From contig WFMF01000018.1 in assembly GCA_011033025.1 (NCBI GenBank), positions 496,001-560,000 on the forward strand: a DNA stretch of 64,000 nt. The letters run 5' to 3'. The DNA is from Beroe forskalii (taxonomy: Eukaryota > Ctenophora > Nuda > Beroida > Beroidae). Below the pieces are notes generated by a model. It made no database searches. It saw only the letters and a program-made list of their open reading frames with translations, and was not told the DNA's origin. Numbering within the stretch: position 1 is the first letter of the stretch; each line of letters starts with the position of its first letter. The translations under genes and the position numbers were made by a program. This document shows positions 57,235-64,000 of this stretch, piece by piece.

Positions 57235-57848
57235 GCCCCTTCTCCCTGTAGAAATGACTGCCTTTACCTCCCCAAATGAGCACTGAACTGCGAGACTTTC
57301 TTCACTTTCAGAACAATTTCAGTCAGTATGGGAGCTAAGATGCCATTTGTTGATCAATTATCAATACCATGGCCATTGGCCGAGCTTACATTAATAAAGC
57401 TTCGATAACGTGCTGTTAGAAATATAAGTGTATTCATACAACACACTTTGGTGAAATAGCTTTTTTCATGAATATTGAAACCCTTTTTGCGTCAAAAACT
57501 GTGGTGATATGATCGATTCGAATTGATTTTGTCAGTCATTTTCCACCAAAATCACGTCCTAACCCTAACCCATGTCTACAAGGAGATGGGACTTGAGCCG
57601 AGCGTCCTCCACACTCGGCATCACCCACTTAAACGAAGTCCGAATTTGCTCCAAGCCCTGAGCTCTGATTGGTGAGTTTTCAATCTGGTATCTACCAGGT
57701 GCATGGCCAGGTGCATGACTGAAATTATCCTGAAAGTAAAGAAAGTCTCGCAGTTCAGTGCTCATTTGGGGAGGTAAAGGCAGTCATTTCTACAGGGAGA
57801 AGGGGCTTGAGCGTCCACAACACTAGAACGGAGGGAATGACTTAAATC

Positions 57849-58516
57849 TTGGCGAAGTCCTCAGCTCTAATTGGTGAGTTCTTAAAATTGAACGGTCTAC
57901 TCATCCAGAAGTTCAGCTTGGCAGATATGCTTGAAGGGGGAATGCTTAAAGTGGAAGTTGCAACCCCTGGTGGTACAAGACCAAAGCATTTCGTATTGCC
58001 AGCTCATAGTCCAAGAAGATGGACATGGAGGAAGGTTGTTAGGAACCCCGGTAGTCAACTTCCCCAAAGAGCTACGTTAAGAGGGTTTGGTCTCGCCAGG
58101 ATGGAGTAAGGAATCCGGAGAAGAAGGAATGGCAATTCATCTGGGAGGAAGTCATAGACGGAGAAGAGCTGCCTATCGAAGTTGGGCGAGGACTCTCAGG
58201 TGTCATCTATGATCCGGTGATTGTATTCCATCATGGTAGCAGCATTGGTCTGTTCAGTGTGGACGGAATCCCACAGCAGGAGGCACCTTTGAATGGGGAC
58301 ACAAAGTAACTTGTAAAGGTGATGGGTGTTCCAAGTATCGGAAAAACAGAGGTTATCCTTTCAGGGCAGCTTGGTGGGTCCATCTGGCTATCCAAGTATC
58401 GTAGCAAGGGAGAGAGGAGGCAGCATATCTTGGCAATGGCTTCAGGTGGAGGCATCAGCAGCTATGCGCTTATAATTTGGGGAGTTCAGTTGTTACAGCT
58501 TTCCTCTACCGCATGA
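57849..58516 (+). pseudogene. Unrecognised broken coding sequence, right arm
   Basis: A frame opens MAKSSALIGEFLKLNGLLIQ, followed by LEGGMLKVEVATPGGTRPKH. After a shift near 58085 another frame is open, with WQFIWEEVIDGEELPIEVGR and IYDPVIVFHHGSSIGLFSVD up to a stop near 58309. Directly after that stop the same frame continues MGVPSIGKTEVILSGQLGG and SIWLSKYRSKGERRQHILAM to 58516. The composition is that of a real globular protein. I do not recognise it. It could be a capsid- or transposon-encoded protein, or a captured host gene, now interrupted by at least one frameshift and one stop. Confidence 0.45.
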
Positions 58517-59479
58517 ATACAGTGAAGGCAGCTCTCTGAGCACCATGGTTGGAGTTGTCACGCACAGGGGATATCAGCTGCTTGTCAACAGTGGCGATCT
58601 TGGCTCTGCAACCATTTCTGAAGGGAGCCCACTTGCAGTAGGGCCTGTGAAAATTTTCTGTAAAAAAACAGCAAACAGCAACCACAGTGACTTTTAGCAG
58701 CCAAACATTGTTGGACAAAATTTAAGGACGCAAAAATGAAATTTTCATTTTTTTTCGCTCAAAATTTTTTCTAAGTTCCGGAAATTTTCAAAGTAAAAAA
58801 TTTTCAAAATATTCTTGGAAAAACACTTTTTTCCGCGTTTGATGTAATTGGGATAATTTTAAGCCAAAAAATTTTTTTTCGAATTTTTGAAAATTACCCA
58901 ATTAGCTAATTGGCCAATTAACTAATTATCTGACAAAAAAGTTGTCAGAGAAAAAGTTGTTCGCCTTGATGAGATGGACATCCTGAATCAATTCCGAAGT
59001 CTCTATGGCCATCAGAAGTTGAAATAATTTGGTCTCATAACACCACATAAGGGCAAAAATGGGCGTGGCCGTACGACCCCCCAGGACGTCGATTCACATA
59101 ATGTTACCCCCTAGGATTACTTTATTATGCTCAAAACTAACGAAACCCGTCGAGAAACTGCCTCGACAATGAAAAGTACACTGCACAGCCCTCAGCTACT
59201 GGAGTAAGGATTATATTGAACACATGTTACCCGTAATATCCTGAAAATTTGATCAAAATTGCTCAAAAAACGGCTGAGTTATGCGCTTTTTTGTTATGTG
59301 TAAACACGCCTTTTGCTTTTTACCATATAAGGTAATGTGTGCTTGTTGTGTACAGGGTTTGTCTTGTATACACCGTTCGACTACTATAGTACTTTAGAGG
59401 CTCAAACTCACCGCAGAAATATGATTTAGAGCACTCGGCTCAGCTTCGCTTCGCCTCGCACTCTATAGAGTAAACTATG

Positions 59480-60205
59480 CTTGCCAGCCCCCAACTATAT
59501 GTTTTCATGGATTGGCCATATTTCACGGTAAAATTTGGGTAAAGTTCCTGTTGCCGAAATTGCACCAAAATTTGAACATTGCATGTTTAGTGGTAAAAGG
59601 CACATCTGTCAAAATTTCAGGTCAATCGGATGAAAAATGGCCGAGTTATTACAAGTACAACTTGAATATTGCCAAAATCGAGGGTGTTCTTGTTAAATTG
59701 GGTTACGACCATATCAGGGGGCTTGCAAGCCCCCCGCGGCGGTTTGCGAGCCCGAGGACCCGAAGGGTCCGAGGGCGAGCATTGCACGTCGGTCGTCGAT
59801 TCTGACGGTAGAAATTTCATTGATTTCAGCATATTTCACGAAGCAATTTGGGGAATTTCCCCTGGTTGGATTTCCACCAAAATCGATACGTCGCTTCTTT
59901 GAGGGTCAAAGGCGCAACTGTCAAAATTTCAGATCAATTGGATAAAAAATGACCAAGTTATAACAACTTATTCACACCGAAATCGTACACGCGATGCGTA
60001 CGCATCGCTGCGCTTGCCAGCCCCCAACTATATGTTTTCATGGATTCGCCGAATTTCAAAAATTTTTACGGTACGTTCCCGACGATCAAATCAATTGAAA
60101 ATTGAGTTTCCGCGCCTTCGCTGTGCGCGCGCTCGGAGTTTAAAATTTGAGATCAATTCGTTCAGAAATGGCTGAGTTATAACTACTTGATATCGCCAAA
60201 ATTGA
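59480..60205. mobile_element. Solo fold-back modules
   Basis: The GTTTTCATGGATTGGCC module (59500-59712) is followed by the GC module (59714-60030, starting ATCAGGGGGCTTGCAAG and ending GCTTGCCAGCCCCCAACTAT) and a second, variant copy of the first module (60030-60205). All are in direct order, without the inverted half seen in the complete elements. Confidence 0.8.
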
Positions 60206-60246
60206 GGGTGATAAAGCTCATGAACCTATGACTATAACTACTATCC

Positions 60247-62572
60247 ATAACTAGCGACTTCTCATCTCACGACACTTCATCTCACGACACTTCATCTCGC
60301 GACACTTCATCTCGGACACTTCATCTATTGCACTTTAACAGTAACAATTGCGGAGATGAAATGTCCTAAAACAGGACATCTCATCTCAAAAAATCAACGC
60401 ACCTACGACTTTTCATCTCACGACACTTCATCTCACGACACTTCATCTCAAAGGGTGCGACGTTTCATCTCAAGGGGTGCGACATTTCATCTCAAACTAC
60501 GACACTTCATCTCGAAGGGTACGACTTTTCATCTCGAAGGGTACGACACTTCATCTCAGACTGCGACATTTCATCTCGAAGGGTACGACACTTCATCTCA
60601 TACTGCGACATTTCATCTCGAAGGGTACGACACTTCATCTCAGACTGCGACACTTCATCTCTGGCGGGTACGACACTTCATCTCAAGGTACGACACTTCA
60701 TCTCAGACTGTGCCAAATCATCTATGGGTAGTGGTACGACACTTCATCTCAGGGTACGACACTTCATCTCTGGATACGACATTTCATCTCTTGGTACAAT
60801 ATTTCATCTCTTGGTACGACATTTCATCTCTGGGTACGACACTTCATCTCAGACTGCGACACTTCATCTCAGACTTCGACACTTCATCTCAGGGTACGAC
60901 ACTTCATCTCTGGATACGACAATTCATCTCTTGGTACAATATTTCATCTCTTGGTACGACATTTCATCTCAGAGTACGACACTTCATCTCAGGGTACGAC
61001 ACTTCATCTCAGGGTACGACATTTCATCTCAGACTATGACACTTCATCTCAGGGTACACCACTTCATCTCAGATTGCGACCCTTCATCTCTGGGTACGAC
61101 ACTTCATCTCAGACTGCGACACTTCATCTCAGGGTACGACACTTCATCTCAGGGTACGACACTTCATCTCAGACTGCGACACTTTATCTCAGGGTACAAC
61201 ACTTCATCTCAGATTGCGCCACTTCATCTCTGGGTACAACACTTCATCTCAGACTGCGAAACTTCATCTCTGGGTACGACATTTCATCTCAGACTGCGAC
61301 ACTTCATCTCAGACTGCGACATTTCATCTCAGGGTACGACACTTCATCTCAGGGTACGACATTTCATCTCAGGGTACGACACTTCATCTCAGGGTACGAC
61401 ATTTCATCTCAGACTGCGACACTTCATCTCAGGGCACGACACTTCATCTCAGACTGCGACATTTCATCTCAGGGTACGACACTTCATCTCAGACTGCGAC
61501 ACTTCATCTCAGGGTACGACATTTCATCTCAGACTGCGACACTTCATCTCAGGGTACGACACTTCATCTCAGGGTACGACACTTCATCTCAGGGTACGAC
61601 ACTTCATCTCAGGGTACGACACTTCATCTCAGACTGCGACATTTCATCTCAGACTGCGACACTTCATCTCAGGGTACGACACTTCATCTCAGACCGCGAC
61701 CTTTCATCTCAGGGTACGACACTTCATCTCAGACTGCGACACTTCATCTCAGGGTACGAAACTTCATCTCAGACTGCGACATTTCATCTCAGGGTACGAC
61801 ATTTCATCTCAGGGTACGACATTTCATCTCAGACTGCGAACCTTCATCTCAGGGTACGAAATTTCATCTCAGGGTACGACATTTCATCTCAGGGTACGAC
61901 ATTTCATCTCAGACTGCGACATTTCATCTCAGACTGCGACACTTCATCTCAGGATACGACACTTCATCTCAGACTGCGACATTTCATCTCAGGGTACGAC
62001 ACTTCATCTCAGAGTACGACACTTCATCTCAGGGTACGACACTCATCTCAGGGTACGACACTTCATCTCAGGGTACGACACTTCATCTCAGACTGCGACA
62101 CTTCATCTCAGGGTACGACACTTCATCTCAGGGTACGACAGTTCATCTCAGACTGCGACATTTCATCTCAGACTGCGACACTTCATCTCAGGGTACGACA
62201 CTTCATCTCAGACTGCGACATTTCATCTCAGACTGCGACACTTCATCTCAGGGTACGACATTTCATCTCAGGGTACGAGATTTCATCTCAGACTGCGACA
62301 TTTCATCTCAGACTGCGACATTTCATCTCAGACTGCGAACCTTCATCTCAGGGTGCGACATTTCATCTCAGGGTACGACATTTCATCTCAGGGTACGACA
62401 TTTCATCTCAGGGTACGACACTTCATCTTAGACTGCGACATTACATCTCAGGGTACGACACTTCATCTCAGAGTATGACACTTCATCTTAGACTGCGACA
62501 TTTCATCTCAGGGTACGACACTTCATCTCAGACTGCGACACGTGTTCTCAGGGTACGACACTTCATACCCTG
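60247..62572. repeat. 20-bp tandem array, about 115 copies
   Basis: The unit alternates between CTTCATCTCAGGGTACGACA and CTTCATCTCAGACTGCGACA. Because 20 is not a multiple of three and the unit has no stop in any plus frame, all three frames stay open for hundreds of codons. The predicted 584, 545 and 405 aa products are artefacts of this. Confidence 0.93.
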
Positions 62573-62815
62573 TCGTACCCTGAGATGAAATGTCTGAGAT
62601 GAAGTGTCGTACCCGGAGATGAAGTGTTGCAGTCTGAGATGAAGTGTCGTACCCTGAGATGAAATGTCGTACCCTGAGATGAAGGTTCGCAGTTTGAGAT
62701 GAAGTGTCGCTCTTCCCTGAATGTTCATCTGAGATGAAGTTATCGTTCTGAGATGATTTATGAAGTGTTGCAATCTGAGATGAAGTGTTGTACCCTGAGA
62801 TGAAATATTGCAGTG
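62573..62815. repeat. Inverted continuation of the 20-bp array
   Basis: Units here read TGAGATGAAGTGTCGTACCC, the reverse complement of the main array. The switch occurs at 62565-62575 around TACCCTGTCGTACCC, so the array ends in a short fold-back. Confidence 0.9.
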
Positions 62816-63895
62816 TACGTTGTGTAACCGCGCAAAACTCGTACCTAGGAAACTTATAGCTATCCTTTTGGAAGCTTGGGAAAGAGGGAAGTTCCTTATA
62901 CTGGATTTAAGGATTTTCATTGAAAAGGAACAAAAGGAAAAGCTAAGATAATGTGGGAAAAGGGGCGGTGGCATTCCGCCCGCAAATGAGCTGCATCACA
63001 AAGACATCGTTAATCAACATGGAAGGCATTCAATCTAAACTTTGTAATGAACTTTTTGATTTAAAGCTGCTTTTCTTAATAAGCCCTGGCAAAGAGGGCG
63101 GGCGCTGGGCCCCCGGAAGAATACTCAGTCTCCAACTAAAGTTAACTGCTGCAATCCTGCAAAATTTCTCATTCTCAGGCCCTATATCCATTTTACAAAC
63201 GATCATCCCAGTAATTCATTCAGATAGTAGTATGACTCTCGTGGGGGTCAGGACGCTCCTCGGGACTCTATTGGTCAGCTCACGTCTGGCGCACCCCACC
63301 GAGCTCCTAACTGAATTGCCTCTTCTAAACTTTAAAACTGAAACTATAGAAAATAGGGTAAAACGGTAGGAAACTAGGCGCCCTGGCTATGAACAGTAGT
63401 ATTAGGAAACATGGTTATTACTTTATATCACTGATTTTAGTAACGAAAAATAATTCATATTTTCTGGTCTAATGACGTCATTAACTTTAACTAGTACCGG
63501 GTCCTTACACTCTTCTCTCCCCCCAGAGATAATCATCTTCCCCGGGGGAAAGCCCTGCCAGGCATACAATCCATGTACTGATTTACATATCTCGCTCAAT
63601 CACATATCACATAACAATAATCAATTTGGAAAAACGCGCTTCTTATCGTGATTAGACTTCGTCACTTAGACAATCAAATGAAATACAAATCAGGAAAACG
63701 CGCGGATTATACTCGTGATTAAGTATAACCCCCTTTTGACGAAAAATCAAGTTCATCAACGTTTCAAATCATTGGTGCAATCAAAATCTTTGGTTCAATT
63801 ACTTGGTTTGATTGGCGTCACTGATTGTGACTTATCATCGTAATATAATGTTCTGTAGGTCTGTAGTCCACTTGTTGACTCCGATGTGCAATCAT
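62816..63895. other. No supported gene
   Basis: A 138-codon plus-strand frame (62953-63369) is Leu- and Ser-rich without a motif, and its start overlaps the array's edge sequence. I do not call it a gene. The remainder is AT-rich. Confidence 0.4.
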
Positions 63896-64000
63896 TCAGT
63901 TGAAGCTCTCTAAGATTCCGCTAGATGGGTAGTAGATAATCTTCTTGTAGTTGACCGATGGCAGAGACTCCCAGATACTTCCCCCTGAGACTCTCCGAGA
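63896..64000 (-). CDS. Possible C-terminal exon cut by the window edge
   Basis: On the minus strand the last 105 bases form an open frame that ends VNYKKIIYYPSSGILESFN and a stop at 63896-63898. Its composition looks protein-like and it enters from outside the window. Too little is present to name a family. Confidence 0.25.
   Translation of the reverse strand, partial: SRRVSGGSIWESLPSVNYKKIIYYPSSGILESFN

Larger units (their letters stand above)
55830..59206. repeat. 3.4 kb palindrome with mirrored broken coding sequence
   Basis: TACTCCAGTAGCTGAGGGCT at 55830 is mirrored by AGCCCTCAGCTACTGGAGTA ending at 59206. The arms run to about 57327 and from about 57716, with a 388-bp loop. They differ by scattered substitutions and small indels. 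Each arm holds the same degraded open frames in opposite orientation. The outer 500 bp are AT-rich with CCAATTAGCTAATTGG-type self-complementary words. No target duplication was found. Confidence 0.9.

Noticed and set aside
60356-62588. Three overlapping proteins of 227 to 584 aa in the 20-bp array
   Set aside because: The frames are open only because the 20-bp unit lacks stops in every plus frame; the translations are the same 20-residue pattern in three registers.
62953-63369. A 138 aa protein
   Set aside because: Leu/Ser-rich, without motifs, and no promoter or splice context.

Overview
The window looks like accessory, repeat-saturated nuclear DNA of an invertebrate animal. The reasons are genes with short GT-AG introns and TATA boxes placed as for RNA polymerase II, an animal-type lysosomal arylsulfatase, a prenylated small GTPase, remains of several LINE-type retrotransposons and a Penelope-like GIY-YIG fragment, tRNA-derived repeats, and telomere-type TTAGGG motifs. 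An early-branching marine animal such as a sponge or cnidarian would fit, but the sequence does not settle this. There are no bacterial features (no operons, no ribosome binding sites, no CRISPR).

Few genes are credible. (1) A divergent Ras/Rho-like GTPase of 199 aa is present twice, once in each arm of a 7.8 kb palindrome (4149-11950). (2) A two-exon arylsulfatase B-like gene lies on the minus strand (17290-19364) with a TATA box just upstream. (3) A two-exon gene on the minus strand (53093-53507) is too short in each exon to be seen as a long ORF. It encodes a 62 aa secreted peptide carrying two copies of an EGS-[FY]-F-G-[LM]-K motif, with a TATA box, consensus splice sites and a polyadenylation signal. 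All other coding sequence is broken transposon protein or unrecognised.

Layout: 1-2265 direct repeats and a GIY-YIG fragment; 2266-4151 a fold-back element; 4149-11950 the GTPase palindrome, with 19-bp arrays at its centre; 12097-14000 a MITE and a palindromic/telomere-like composite; 15.7-17.2 kb 15-bp arrays around an AACGTT-rich block; 17.3-19.4 kb arylsulfatase; 21.0-24.8 kb a LINE fragment split by a 2.17 kb GGCGCC-rich element; 26.7-28.5 kb a 23-bp array; 29.9-35.0 kb a 5.1 kb fold-back transposon; 37.6-39.6 kb LINE tail and tRNA-derived repeats; 40.8-44.7 kb two long-period tandem arrays; 45.1-52.1 kb a mosaic of fold-back modules with a LINE inserted; 53 kb the peptide gene; 55.8-59.2 kb another palindrome with mirrored broken coding sequence; 60.2-62.8 kb a 20-bp array.

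The main theme is fold-back DNA. At least five large inverted repeats (1.9 to 7.8 kb) occur. Three unrelated-looking families share ends that begin GG, an 8-bp target-site duplication, and an interior made of short self-complementary units, often with telomere-like CCCTAA repeats. Two insertions are supported by direct evidence: one by restoration of a reading frame, the other by an empty-site paralogue elsewhere in the window. All coordinates of repeat borders were read by eye and can be off by a few bases.
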